From positions 2,170,001 through 2,234,000 of the forward strand of contig NC_087381.1 of the NCBI RefSeq assembly GCF_963675165.1: 64,000 nt of DNA, in the 5' to 3' direction. The position numbers were made by a program, and so were the translations under genes. The notes under the pieces were generated by a model. The model worked only from the letters and a program-made list of their open reading frames with translations, was not told the DNA's origin and did no database searches. This document shows positions 46,382-58,181 of this stretch, in pieces. The stretch is from Halichondria panicea. Lineage: Eukaryota > Porifera > Demospongiae > Suberitida > Halichondriidae. The first letter of the stretch is position 1, and the number at the start of each line of letters is the position of its first letter.

Positions 46382-47408
46382 TATTGCATGTCAATTCTAA
46401 AACATGCAGAATGATTCTGAAGCAAGAAATGATACTCCCACTGCAAAAGAAAATCTCGCACTAGAGGAGACTGTTTCCACAGACAGCAAGGCCCCCATTA
46501 GACTATGGACGATGGTCTACTCTGTTCTGACTGTGTGTTTGCTCTCTCTACTCGCTGGAGTCACGCTTGCCTTCCCATCACCAGTGCTGGTGGAGCTGCT
46601 ACAATTGGACGATCCTCAGTTCAGATTTGACACTCAGCTGCATGGCTGATATCTTTGGGGTAAGATGTTAGGCTCTATATATCCGTTTAGATTTTAGTTG
46701 AGATGTGTGCACATATTTTTCTCTATTTACCTTTTATGGTTACCCTATTAGTATTACTGTCACGATGTTGATGAATACCATTTTTACCATGTAAGTATAG
46801 TCACATTACAATAATTATTGCACAATACAGTAGTGGATCATCTGACTTAGTACAACAACAATGAGGTCTAGTCTAGCTGGCATAATTAAATAATTATTCA
46901 GATCGCAAATTGCATCAGAATGTATTGACCTTAATTGTCACCCTTTGCATAGTAATCACATGCACCTTCTCAATACAACTACTACATACTGTTACAGTAT
47001 TGTTGTAGCCTCACAATTTACACAAACGCTTTATAATTATACAATAACAGGCAGCTGCTCCAGTGGGTGGTCTCTTTGGTGGACTAATTGCCGGGTGGTT
47101 GGCAGACAAGTTAGGTCGTAAAACCACCATCATTCTGACGTCTGTGCCCTATCTGAGTGGTTACTTCATTATCCTCTGTGCTGTGCTCGCTGAAAATGGC
47201 ATAATCTTCAAGGTGGTCTTGATGGTGGGCCGATTTCTGACTGGTGTGGGAATGGGAAGGACGTTTGCAATAATGGGGGTGAGCTATATACATCGACCAT
47301 ATAGCTAAATGGCAGAGAACTATAATTATGTGCATGCATTTCATGATTCTATGAAGCAACCATTTTTATGCCTCGAGGCGTAGCCGCACGAGGGATACGG
47401 TAAAGCTG

Positions 47409-47446
<38 letters not shown>

Positions 47447-47460
47447 TGTGTGTGTGTCTG
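47409..47460. repeat. (TG)n microsatellite
   Basis: About 25 TG repeats with two tc interruptions, in T1 intron 2. It is preceded by atgcctcgaggcgtagccgc...agggatacgg, which looks like the head of a dispersed repeat. Confidence 0.95.
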
Positions 47461-47786
47461 TTCCAGCTGTAACTGCTCAACGGTTGCAATGCGACAAAAG
47501 CTAACAGCTTCTATAGGCTTCTAGCCACGTTCTCTTGGATTTTGATTCGTGGATTAGCAAACTAAAGCTTCTTTCTCGAGTTATGGCTAGTTTGACTCAC
47601 ATTGAAGGCTGTTGCAGTCTCTTCAGAATCTTTCATAGCATCATCTGTCCGCACAAACTTTCTATTCAACATATGAGTTGGCCTTGCACTAAAGCGCTAG
47701 CTTTTTGTTAGCTACAATACTCAGAAAATATCTGTTAAAACAGCTAGCTAGCAGTAGCCATTTGTGAAATTGATCTCTTTGGACAC

Positions 47787-48213
47787 ACCCTTTAATTATT
47801 CCTGTGGATGTAATGCGCATGCGCGCTCATTCCCCACGTGTGAGAAATAATATCCAAGATCCAGATCCAGATCCTCCTGGCAGAATCATCTTTGTCTTGA
47901 AGGCCTGGTAAGCCACCATATAACAATATAGATAACAATATGCATGTACACAGGTCTTTTCTTCTTAGATATTATATACACTGAACTACACAGATCCTGG
48001 AAGAATCAATTTTCTTCTTTCTTGAGGTCCTGGTAAGCCACATAATACAGCAATAGATGCATGTAAATAAGTCTTTTCTTCTCAGTGACTTTATATAGAT
48101 AAGCTAACTTTAATATTCATTATAGAAACTAATATAACACTCTAATACTTTTCAGCGAAAGCAAAAACATGGCGAGAGGCATTAGCACAGCGCCAGCTTG
48201 AACACTAGTTTGT
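47787..48213. repeat. Interspersed repeat, uninterrupted copy in T1 intron
   Basis: Continuous version of the repeat split between 27508-27878 and 30889-30969. It gives the pre-insertion state for the 3-kb composite at 27879-30888. Confidence 0.8.
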
Positions 48214-48239
48214 CAAGCATCCTTACAATTATGTATGCT

Positions 48240-48565
48240 CAAAAGCTTACTAAGGCCACTCCAAATGAGACTAGTTTCCAGTCCAACTCGCGCTTCCTGC
48301 TTTAGCTACCGCATTAATAGTCATTATGGCCATTATTTCTCTAATTATCCAATGAAATATTGAAATTACTTGTTCTTTGTTTACTGTTTGTGGGTGTATG
48401 TGTGTATGGTAACATTTTTGTGGGTGATTAGTTAAATTCGTTAATGACGCAACACACATTTATAATGAGATTCATAGTAATGAATAATGATAATACTGCT
48501 CACACCCGCATATAATTTACTAGAGTCTCTGACGGGAAACTATAGTCTCATTTGGAGTGGCCTAA
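48240..48565. repeat. Inverted repeat of about 300 bp in T1 intron
   Basis: Ends are taaggccactccaaatgaga...tagtttcc (48250) and ggaaactatagtctcatttg...gagtggcctaa (48535-48564), an imperfect pair of about 30 bases. It is probably another small MITE. Confidence 0.65.
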
Positions 48566-49833
48566 CATAATTATTTCCCCTTGTGTATATATATATACAT
48601 GCAGGTATACATTGGTGAAATATCGCCGTCAAAATCACGAGGAGTGTTTGCTGCAATGGCTGAACTCGGACTTGCTTTAGGAATTCTATTAATTCTTGTT
48701 CTGGGGGCTATTTGGAACACACACTATTACCATTTGGCCATCGTCATGGTAGGAATTGTAACATTGTTCGTATTACTGGGCATTTGGATACCCGAGACAC
48801 CAAGATGGCTACGTTTGAAATCGAAGAACGAAAAAGAAGCTACGGCTGTAATGAAGTACTTGCGAGGACCGAGGTACCCAAAACTCAAACAGGAAATCGA
48901 AGAAATAAAATCATCTATGTCTGCCAAAAAACCAAACTTTTGGACTATTCTCAAACAACTGTTTTGTGATAAAAGTACCCTGGTTCCATTTTTGCTGCTT
49001 ATGTACCTTTTCATTTATCAACAAACAGGAGGAAGTGGATCGCTAGCTGCGTATGTTGGACCCATATTCTTTGACATCGGTTTACCTTTTCCGAACCTCA
49101 TTGCAGCATTTGCATTGGGTGGAGTTAGTTTAATTGGAGCTATTATTTCTATATTGTCCATTGAATTTGCCGGAAGGAAACTACTCCTTGCAATCAGTTC
49201 ATTTGATATGCTTGTGGGCTCGTTAATACTGAGTGTACAGTTTTATCTTACCCAACCATCTCTCTGTAACAACTCCACCATTCTTGAATTATCACCTGAT
49301 GCAGCTATTGACTGTAATGCGATCGTATACCCCAATGGCTATTGCTGGAGTTATACTATTCATATTTAGTTTTGCTACGGGAGTTGCACCTGTTCCTTGG
49401 GTGCTTATACGTCTGAGTATCTTCCGCTTAATGTCAGAGGCATAGCAGGTGGATTTGTGACGGCTATACCTTGGGCCTTTGCCGCTGTTACCATGGGAAC
49501 CTTTCTAAATCTATCCGAGGCCGTAGGAACATGGGTAGTTTGGCTTATGCTGTCTGTTTACCACCTGTTGTCGTTTTTAATCATTCTGCTGTTTTTCCTG
49601 GAGACGAAAGGAAAGAAATTAGAAGATGTACAAGAAATGTTCTCTAACAAACTGAAATGTTCAACTTGTCATGAAGAACAGAACAGTGAGTAGAATTATA
49701 AGTAGAATCATATTTATTCAATAATTTATTCACTTTTTAACAGTTTTTCTAAGCTGTATATAAATTATAAGATTGTTATTTAATCAATAATCACTTTTTA
49801 TATAGTTTTTCTATGCTGTATAATTATATTGAT

Positions 49834-50574
49834 TCAAACCCATGTACTTTTGTTGATCGTTTCTTTGTCATTAGCTTCAGAACTCTTCGATTGTTCAACT
49901 AAATACGTGTTCTCTTGTCTGAGAATTTCGTTTTCCTGTGTCAATAATTGGTTTTCAAGAGATAGATCATCATTGCATCTTCGAGCTTGACCCAGTTCCT
50001 CTTGTAGCTCTTCACATTTGCATTCAAGCTTGGCGATGGATTCTTTAGTTTCGTTTTCGTAATTTTTAGTAGGCGGTTCTTCCATTTCATTGTTAAGGGT
50101 GAAAAGTTCGTGCTGTCCATTTTCTTCCAACTCCATAGAGGTTTTTCATCACTTGCATTCGGTAGCATTTCAAGTAGGTCCTTATGCCCAAGATGAATGT
50201 CAGCATTCCATGAAACAGAGTTCTTGAGGGCTCTCCAAAATCGACAGTACCAGTCCTTTCCTTTGGTAGATAGAATCTCAAAAAGATAGGGTACTTGACG
50301 ATGTTTTCCTTGTAGTTGAAGTATTTCGCTCCGTTCATCAAAAGTTAATAGTTCCTCGGCTAATAGATAGGTACAGATATTCACAACGTTCATATAATCG
50401 ACTAGTGCAGGCATTAGTTTGCAAACAACTCTTGTCAGGTACAAGCTGTTTCCATACCAACCCCTGTACAAAAAACACAAGTATATAATTATCATGACTG
50501 CATACAAAATTTAGCTGACAGCTAGCTTACCTGTTATTGGTCGATCTTTGGAGAGTAAGACGCACAACCTCCAT
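49834..50574 (-). CDS. CARD plus coiled-coil protein (one apparent frameshift)
   Basis: Exon 1 (50531-50574, 44 nt) begins MEVVRLTLQRSTNN and splices with GT/AG to exon 2 (49834-50463). Residues about 25-115 look like a CARD: LVDYMNVVNICTYLLAEELL, LTFDERSEILQ, PYLFEILSTKGKDWYCRF, LKNS, LGHKDLLEMLP. The frame then changes by one base near 50140 (between DEKPL and MELEENG) into a coiled coil (LECKCEELQEELGQ, LENQLLTQENEILRQEN) to the stop. CARD plus coiled coil is the layout of CARD9/CARMA-type adaptors, which assemble signalling filaments in innate immunity. With no room for an intron at the shift, it is either a young pseudogene or a sequence error. Confidence 0.65.
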
Positions 50575-51567
50575 ACACTGTCACTAAAGAGCATTATAAT
50601 TGTCAAATTAATATTATTATGACAAAAATGTTAAAGATCTCACTTTTATAGCTGAGCTCAGACTAAGATTGCGCAACTATGAAAGCATAATCATCTGATC
50701 ATAACACCCATTGTTATGCTTGTGCGGGTGCCTTTTTGTCTGTATTTGGTGCACAAAATGCCCCTTTAGTATTGCTCAATGGTATTATAATTAGGGATCT
50801 ACCCACAACAACGGTCAACACAGTGTCACAGACTGTCACCAATGTAGGAAATTCAACATAGTGAAGTCCATATATGGTACAATGAATACATACAAACATG
50901 AATACAATAGGGCAGATCTATTTCACAACAATTCTGATGTGGTGTGGAGGGGATTGCAGACATAAGACTAGTATAGTAGTTGTAAACAAACAAAAACACG
51001 CGACAGATAATGAGATGTCTATGGTACACACTTAACTAAACGTTTATTATGAACTCTTGATACAGTGTATTATACTGATAATAATTATAATGGTATTTAA
51101 TGTGCTATTTAATTGATTGACTAGACTTCTATTTACTTCTTGGTATACTGACTCGGCTTTAGCTTTCACTTCACTTGAAGGGATAGGAAGTCACAACCAT
51201 TGCTTAGTTGTGGGTGTCAACTTCCTTACTTCCTTATACTGGATGTACAATACTAGTGATTCTTTCCAAATTCGCTTTGTTTACACTAAGGTAGGTGTGC
51301 TTAATTGAACAGCTGGCCTCTTTGAGTATCACAATTTCACAAACCCTTATAGGGATTCCAGAGAATCATTCAAGCATTCCTTCATGCAGCTGTTAAGAAG
51401 CCAATGAAAGTCACTGAATCAGTTTGTAGGCCATTAAAGTGTCACCTGTTCAACAATTGAATGCCATGTACATGTAGTGTAACATAATAATGAATCCAAA
51501 CTGAATGAATGAAATGATGGTCGATTCACAATAAGAGAACTGAAGTGATAATGTGAGAATTAAATAG
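50575..51567. other. No firm gene; weak plus-strand exon pair
   Basis: A 63-codon frame at 51117-51308 ends near an aag|gtaggt donor-like site (about 51288). After an acceptor-like cttatag, the frame GFQRIIQAFLHAAVKK...KCHLFNN follows and stops at about 51460. I recognise no family and would not count it as a gene without transcript support. The rest is featureless. Confidence 0.25.
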
Positions 51568-53455
51568 CTATACAGACTTACACTGTTTTTTAGAGCAAGT
51601 CTGACACTGAAATCTAGCTGCAAACATTTCTTGCACTTCTTCAAGTTTCTTCCCTTTGGTCTCGATGAAAAACAGCACAATTACGAGAAAGGACAAGGCG
51701 TGATAACTTGCTATCATCAACCAGAGTCTCCATGCTCCAATGGCTTCGGAGAGATTTAAAAATGTCCCTGAGGCAATCGCAGATATTCCCCATGATATAG
51801 CCGATGCAATACCACCAGCCATAGCTCTCACATTAAAAGAAAGATATTCTGAAACCAGTACCCATGACACGGGTCCTACTCCAGCCGAAAACGCGAATGC
51901 AAAGAGAACGACTCCAGCAATAGCCAATGGATAAAGGTGTGGATTGCAATCAACCACTAAATCTGCAGTCTCTATAATAGTTGAGTTATTACAATAAGAC
52001 GGTTGCGTCAAGTAAAACTGCACACTCATTATTAAAGATGCCAAAAACATTCCACTAGAGCTTAAAGCAAGAAGTAACTTTCTACCAACAAAATCAATCA
52101 CTATGACACCAATAATAGTAGCTACAAAGCTGACACCACCAAGTGAAAATGCAGCCGCAAGGTTTGAAGATGGAACACCAATTTCGAAAAATATTGGCCC
52201 AACATAATTTGCCAATGCGACCTTTCCACATGCCTGCTGATACACGAAGATGTAAAAAACAAGTAAGAATGGAACTACAGTGTTCCTTTCAAAAAGTAGC
52301 AGTCTTATAACCTCAAAAAACTTCAGATTTTTTGAAATCTTCGTATTAATCTGTTCAATTTCTTGTTGGAGTTTTCGGTATTTGGGTCCGCGTAAGCACT
52401 TCAGTACAGCAACAGTTTGTTTCTGGTCTTTAGAGTTCAGGAGTAACCATCTTGGTGTCTCGGGTATCCAAATAGCCAGTACTACAAAGGCAGCTAGAAT
52501 TCCTACTACCACAAGAGCCAAATAATAATAGTGAAAGTTAGAAATAGCCCCTAGCGCCAGAATTAACAGCACTCCAAGTGCAAGAGTGACTTCAGTCATT
52601 GCAATGAACATTCCTCGAGACCTAGCAGGAGATATTTCACCAATGTAAGCCTGTAGGTGCCAAAAAGATGAGTTAATTACAGTATATAGCGGGTAATTTT
52701 CGTGGGGTAAAAATTCGTGGGCAAGCTGACCTCGCCAAACATTTTACCCACGAAAACCTATAGGTGTGTTCAAATTCAACGATTTTTTATCCCACAAAAA
52801 TGACCCACTATACGTTATAAGAAAACAAGTACGTGGCGCACTTTATTTCACGTACCCCTAATATTGCGAAGGTCCCTCCCATTCCCACACCAGTCAGAAA
52901 TCGGCCCACTATCAAGACCACCTTGAAGACTGTGCCATTTTCAGCGAGCACAGCACAGAGGATAATGAAGTAGCCACTCAGATAGGGCACAGACGTTAGA
53001 ATGATGGTGGTTTTACGACCTAACTTGTCTGCCAACCACCCGGCAATTAGTCCACCAAAGAGACCACCCACTGGAGCAGCTGCCTATACAAGTAAGTCTG
53101 TATAGATGTTGAGAATCACTGATCCATGCTGACTTATAAACTTATGCTTCCTCACCCCAAAGATATCAGCCAGCTGAGTGTCAAATCTGAACTGAGGATC
53201 GTCCAGTTGTAGCAGTTCCACCAACACTGGCGATGGGAAGGCAAGAGTGACTCCAGCGAGCAGAGAGAGCAAACACACAGTCAGAACAGAGTAGACCATT
53301 GTCCATAGTCTAATGGGGACCTTGCTGTCTGTGGAGACAGTCTCGATGACTGTGCTAAGCCTCTCACCATCTGATTGATGCTGTAAATTAATTGTTTTAG
53401 AGATTAGCCTATTATCATCAATCATTGAAATTGGACTAGACTTATAATTAGCCAT
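51568..53455 (-). CDS. GLUT/SLC2-like sugar transporter T2
   Basis: Three exons with clean GT/AG sites: 53156-53455 (100 codons), 52856-53083 (76 codons) and 51568-52650 (360 codons plus stop), giving 536 aa. Exon 1 holds the N-terminal tail and TM1 (WTMVYSVLTVCLLSLLAGVT). Exon 2 holds GGLFGG and DKLGRK. Exon 3 holds YIGEISPARSRG, PETPRWLL, YQQACG, DFVGRK, GPVSWVLVSEYL and ETKGKKLEEVQEMF. These are the sugar-porter signatures of the major facilitator superfamily, closest in feel to the GLUT6/8 class. It is predicted to be a 12-TM facilitator of hexose or a related solute. Exon 3 ends in a Cys-containing tail (CQTCSKKQC). Confidence 0.9.
52680..52818. mobile_element. MITE in T2 intron 2
   Basis: Ends agtatatagcgggtaatttt and its inverse ...aaaatgacccactatacgtt. 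The centre contains ttcgtgggcaag and tttacccacgaaaa. It is distinct from, but similar in style to, the 37889-38121 element. Confidence 0.75.
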
Positions 53456-53972
53456 AGCTAGCTATATAATTATAGTCTACTGTAACTTGACTGACTGCAT
53501 GTGATGACTATAGTACTTATAGTTCACAGGTACTAGGTAATGTGTCCATCTTTATCTACCCTATAGGCTTAACTGTGGTGACACTATCATGAAACAGATG
53601 AAATAGATCTACTTAGGAATGTATTTGTATGTTCCTGCTTAATTGAGTTCACCACATGCACTGCAGTGCTTAAAAAACATGGCATAGATGTGCACAATCA
53701 TTTCAAATTACTGAACTGTCAATTCAAAATGTCATCACCCAGATACGACCTAACTAGCTATTAGCATAAGTCTCAAAGGACTGTATATCAATACATGCAG
53801 TGATCGAATAACAACTGAAATAAGAATCTGAATGATATTACAGATTAATTAAGTCTATGTATGCAGTTGTTGCTAAGCATGTATTTAAGATTCTACACAT
53901 AAATATAGATCTAGCTACAGGGCGTGCATGAGCTAATAACTCGATTAACACGTACATGCAGTATCATCCACG
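53456..53972. other. Intergenic, T2-T3; nothing recognised
   Basis: Holds the T2 promoter side on the left and the T3 3' flank on the right. No repeat or ORF of note. Confidence 0.4.
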
Positions 53973-55688
53973 TCAATGTTTTTTAGAGCAAGTCTGACAC
54001 TGAAATCTAGCTGCAAACATTTCTTGCACTTCTTCAAGTTTCTTCCCTTTGGTCTCGATGAAAAACAGCACAATTATGAGAAAGGACAAGGCGTGATAAC
54101 TTGCTAGCAATAACCAGATTCCCCATGCTCCAATGGCTTCCGAGAGATTTAGAAATGTCCCAGACGAAATTGCAGCCATACCCCAAGAAATAGCTGACAT
54201 AATGCCTGCAGCCATACTTCGTACATTAAACGGAATATATTCCGAAACTATAACCCACGGCACAGGTCCTACTCCAATTGAAAATGACAATGAAAAAAGA
54301 ATGACTCCAGCAATAGCCAATGGATAAAGATGCGGATTGCAATCAACTACTAAATCAGCAGTCTCCAGAACAGTTGAGTTATTACAATAAGACGGTTGCG
54401 TCAAGTAAAACTGCACACTCATCATTGAAGATGCCAAAAACATTCCACTAGAGCTTAAAGCAAGAAGCAACTTTCTACCAACAAAATCAATCGCTATCAC
54501 ACCAATAATAGTAACCAGCAAACTCACACCACCAAGTGAAAATGCAGCTGTGAGATTGGGAGATGGAACGCCAATATCGGAAAATATTGGACCAATGAAA
54601 TTTGTCAGCGGTCCCTTTCCACATGCTTGTTGATATATTAAAATGTACAACACAAGCAGGAAGGGAATGAGCATATTTCGATTGCAAAGCAGTTGTCTGA
54701 TAGTATTGAAGAATGTGGGACTTTTCTTCGTAAAACTTGATTTAATTTCATTAACTTCCTGTTGTACTTTTCGATACTTTGGTCCTCGCAAGTACTTCAA
54801 AACAGCCGTAGCTTCTTTTTCGTTCTTCGATTTCAAAAGTAGCCATCTTGGTGTCTCGGGTATCCAAATGCCCAGTATAACAAACAATGTTACAATTCCT
54901 ACGATCACAAGGGCCAAATGGTAATAGTGTGTGTTTGGAATAGCTCCCAGCGCCAAAATTAATAGAATTCCAAGAGAAATGGTCACTTCAGTCATACTAG
55001 CAAACACTCCTCTGGATCTTGACGGAGAAATTTCACCGATGTAAACCTACAATCATGTATTGAACACAAAAAGTTCGCGTATGGTATTTAGCAGACTATA
55101 GTGCTATCTTTTATTTTACCCCCATTATTGCGAAGGTCCATCCCATTCCCACACCAGTCAGAAATCGGCCCACCATCAAGACCACCTTGAAAATTATGCC
55201 ATTCTCAGCGAGCACAGCACAGAGGATAATGAAGTAACCACTGAGATAAGGCACTGACGTCAGAATGATGGTGGTTTTACGACCTAACTTGTCTGCAAAC
55301 CACCCGGCAATTAATCCACCAAAGAGACCACCCACTGGAGCAGCTGCCTATATAAATTAAGGGAGTCGCACGTTCATGCAATTGTACATCACTTGCTAAG
55401 GAGCTGTAACAAAAGTTACAGGCATGGATGAAACTTATGCTTCCTCACCCCAAAGATATCAGCCAGCTGAGTGTCAAATCTGAACTGAGGATCGTCCAAT
55501 TGTAGCAGCTCCACCAGCACTGGCGATGGGAAGGCAAGCGTGACTCCAGCGAGCAGAGAGAGCAGACACACAGTCAAAACAGAGTAGACCATCGTCCATA
55601 GTCTAATGGGGACCTTGCTGTCTGTACTGGAGACAGTCTCCTCCAGTGTAAATTCCTCTTTTAGTAGTTCGTCCATGCCCTGCATCAT
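53973..55688 (-). CDS. GLUT/SLC2-like sugar transporter T3
   Basis: Same gene structure as T2: exon 1 55449-55688, exon 2 55120-55347 (228 nt) and exon 3 53973-55046, giving about 513 aa. Motifs: DKLGRK, YIGEISPSRSRG, PETPRWLLLKSKNEKEA, YQQACGKGP, DFVGRK, GPVPWVIVSEYI, ETKGKKLEEVQEMF. The start is uncertain: in-frame ATGs lie at 55769, 55688, 55685 and 55676, and the short N-termini of T1 and T2 favour one of the last three. Exons 1-2 and the last 130 bases are nearly identical to T2, while the middle of exon 3 is clearly diverged. Predicted hexose-type facilitator. Confidence 0.88.
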
Positions 55689-55869
55689 TATGATTACATT
55701 TGTATGAAAGGCTCTCAATAACGCATGTGCAGACCACTTTGGAACTGCAGCTATATTGACAAGAATCATATATAGAGCACTCTATGTAGATCAACTCCCC
55801 TTTCTGCATGGATCCGCCTCCTGATCGAGATCTACACCCATGCAAATCATTCATTGTAAGAATGATATA

Positions 55870-56408
55870 CAGTGCAACCTCCCATAACGGACCCTCCCAC
55901 TAGACAATAGCTGTTTTAATAAGTACCTTATTAAGGTGACATAATTATTTTCATAGTAGATTTGTTTGCAATTTCACATTTTGCTGGTGCTAAATTCTGC
56001 TCAAGTTGAAATAATTATTAATGTTTTCATAGCATTTCTACTTGCAAGTTTCTCGAAATAGCAGAAATCAATACCTGCGAATTTTTTCACCTTACACAAA
56101 AGCAACCTACAAGCGGACCTTCTTGATTTCCGGACACAACAGCTGTGCACAAGCTTCGAGTGCTCTCCAAAACTGCCTCTTTATAACGAGGAAATCACAC
56201 CCACATTTTATGTCCAATATGGTAGAGATCGTTTATTATGTTATTGCTAATCATACTTGCGATACTTGCAGAAAAATAATTATTGCTTTTTTATACATGT
56301 TTACAGACATACTATACATGAACATGCTATCCATAAATGTTAGATAAATAGGAATGTCAATGACAAAAGCTCTGCTCCAAAACTGTCCTTTATTCTGAGG
56401 TTCCACTG
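55870..56408. mobile_element. pogo/Tigger-like non-autonomous element, 539 bp
   Basis: Left end CAGTGCAACCTCCCATAACG and right end ...TTTATTCTGAGGTTCCACTG, each bordered by TA. The termini agree with those at 62712-62889. The inside has a 101-codon ORF (56042-56347) that resembles no transposase I know. Confidence 0.75.
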
Positions 56409-56716
56409 TATATAGATACAGGAAGGCTAAAGCAAGCTGCTCTCCAACAATATGACTAAGCCTCTATGGGTTAATGGGCATAGTTGAAATACAAGAAGAG
56501 CTTGTAATTGCAGCAAAGGGCGCCTGAACATCTGTAGGGACGATGTGTTGCTGCTTTAATTGACGGCTACAAAATCCAGCATATAGTATGTACAAAAAAT
56601 GCATGTATCATGCACTGAATTACATGGTATGACCCGTATGAGTCAACTATATTCTGTATGAGTCAACTATATTTTGTCACGGTCACATGGTATAAGTCTT
56701 TGTATCTGGAACCAGG
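56409..56716. other. No gene recognised
   Basis: Non-coding stretch; it includes a short tandem of atgagtcaactatattctgt (56637 and 56655). Confidence 0.4.
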
Positions 56717-56762
56717 CGTCATAAAGAACCCGCCAGTGAAGCAACCTTCAGAGCATGTTATT
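56717..56762 (+). pseudogene. Death-domain fragment
   Basis: Reads HKEPASEATFRA before a stop, matching the HEPSKATFRA of the death-domain relic at about 15280. A cgatcccaggcc-type repeat (56775-56830) cuts in right after it. This suggests that a death-domain/LRR gene once stood here. Confidence 0.45.
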
Positions 56763-56949
56763 ATTGAGATTGTAGCCTCGTTCCCGGCCCGACTCTTTTT
56801 GTTTTTTAGGTTTGGAACCGAGGCTAGCCTGAAGCCAGAATAGGCTTTCTCATTTACCTCGTCGTATGGTCAATGACTCATAGAAAATATAAAACGGAGA
56901 ACGTTAGTGTGAAGCTGCTTGAGGTAAAGTATTAAACGTTTGTTTTGCC

Positions 56950-57874
56950 AGGCAAGACATTCCTTCTCATTTTTTACGTCACCTGAAAATCCTTGATATA
57001 TCTTACAACAAACTTGATGGTGACGCTGTGGACCACATTGCCAAGACCATCCCTCACATGCCTCAACTGGAAAAGCTTGATCTGAGCTACAATCCTAAAA
57101 TCCGAAGTGGAGGTGCTACATCTCTTGTATCAGCCCTCTGTGACCATAAAGCTCTGAAGAAGTTGGTTTTGTCTTGGACTGGTATTGCCGAGAAAGACTG
57201 TGAACAATTAGCTCAACTTTTGTGTTTTAGTCAGTGTCTCGAATCGTTGAATGTCAATGACAATTCTCTCTCCTCCGACAGTGTCCATATTCTATTCAAA
57301 GGACTACAGCAAAAAACAGCTCTCTGAAACAACTGGACATATCATTGAGTAGCATTTCGCTAGAGGCCACAATAACTCTTTGTACTTACCTTGGGGACAA
57401 TGACAAGTGTAAACTGCATACACTAGAGCTGTGTGGCTGTGGCATTTCTCCAGAATTAGCTATTGAGTTAACATACGCACTCAGTCGAAACTGTTCATTG
57501 AAGAAACTGGATTTCTCTCACAATCCACTTGGAGACAGTGGATTGATTGCTCTCGGTAGAGCACTAGAAACAAACGAAATAATCACAGAACTCTTGTTAG
57601 TCAATTGCTTCATTACTACCATTGGAGGAGCAGCACTGGCCTCATCTCTGACGGCTAACTCAACAATAGAGGATCAGTGAACATTAGCGGCAACTTATTA
57701 GGCGGAGAAGTCATTCAAAAGTTTGCAGAGCTAACAGAACATAACAAGACACTCAAGAGACTAGATTACACAGATGACTCATTAACTCAATTCAATATCG
57801 ATACTCTCCTCAAAAGTTTAACAAAAAAACCAACTACTGGAAACGCTGACACTGCCAGAGAAATTCAAAGTTGA
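56950..57874 (+). pseudogene. Leucine-rich-repeat protein, RI-like, frameshifted
   Basis: About ten repeats of 28-29 residues of the ribonuclease-inhibitor type: LKILDISYNKLDGDAVDHIA, LEKLDLSYNP, LKKLVLSWTGIAEKDCEQLA, LESLNVNDNSLSSDSVHIL, LKQLDISLSS, LHTLELCGCGISPELAIEL, LKKLDFSHNPLGDSGLIAL, LNISGNLLGGEVIQ, LKRLDYTDD. Two shifts break it: one base missing near 57320 (before NSSLKQ), and two bases (ag) extra near 57674, where the second copy at 63030 reads ggatctgaac. There is no start; upstream exons (NACHT or death-fold in comparable sponge genes) are gone. LRRs of this type act in ligand sensing in NLR-like proteins. Confidence 0.8.
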
Positions 57875-58181
57875 GGACACTGACAAAGAGAGTGGTGTGA
57901 TTGTAGTTACCTAGGTTACTAACATAACAATTATATAGGTATACAATAAACAAAACCTTAAGAGCTTTGGAAAGTTGTCTTTATAACTCTGAATCGCAAC
58001 ATTGATATCTAGTACATTATCGCATTTTTATAATTGTGTGTGTATAGGCTGAATGTCTAAAACATAATATAAAATGGCCAAAAATAAAGTGGCATTAGCT
58101 ATCTATAATTTACAAGTCAATAATAATTATGGAACAATTATTAACTACATCACTAGCTGATCTCATGAGGCATGCAGTTTT
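57875..58181. repeat. LRR/SLC15 convergent spacer, first copy
   Basis: The 3' ends of the LRR pseudogene (+) and the SLC15-like gene (-) face each other. Bases 57973-58181 recur at about 63720-63933 (gtctttataactctgaatcg, tatctagtacattatcgcat), showing that the gene pair was duplicated together. Confidence 0.75.

Larger units (their letters stand above)
46404..49693 (+). pseudogene. GLUT/SLC2-like sugar transporter T1 (broken)
   Basis: Three exons match those of T2 and T3: 46404-46659, 47051-47278 (228 nt, as in the others) and 48604-49693. MFS sugar-porter motifs are present: DKLGRK in exon 2, IPETPRWL, EFAGRK and ETKGKK near the C-terminus. Lesions: a four-base insertion (catg) in QLADIFG at about 46639, a one-base insertion before MAIAGV (about 49335), and a shift at PWVL...SEYLPLN (about 49412). 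Intron 2 is swollen to 1.3 kb by a TG microsatellite and an interspersed repeat. It would otherwise be a 12-TM plasma-membrane hexose facilitator. Confidence 0.85.
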
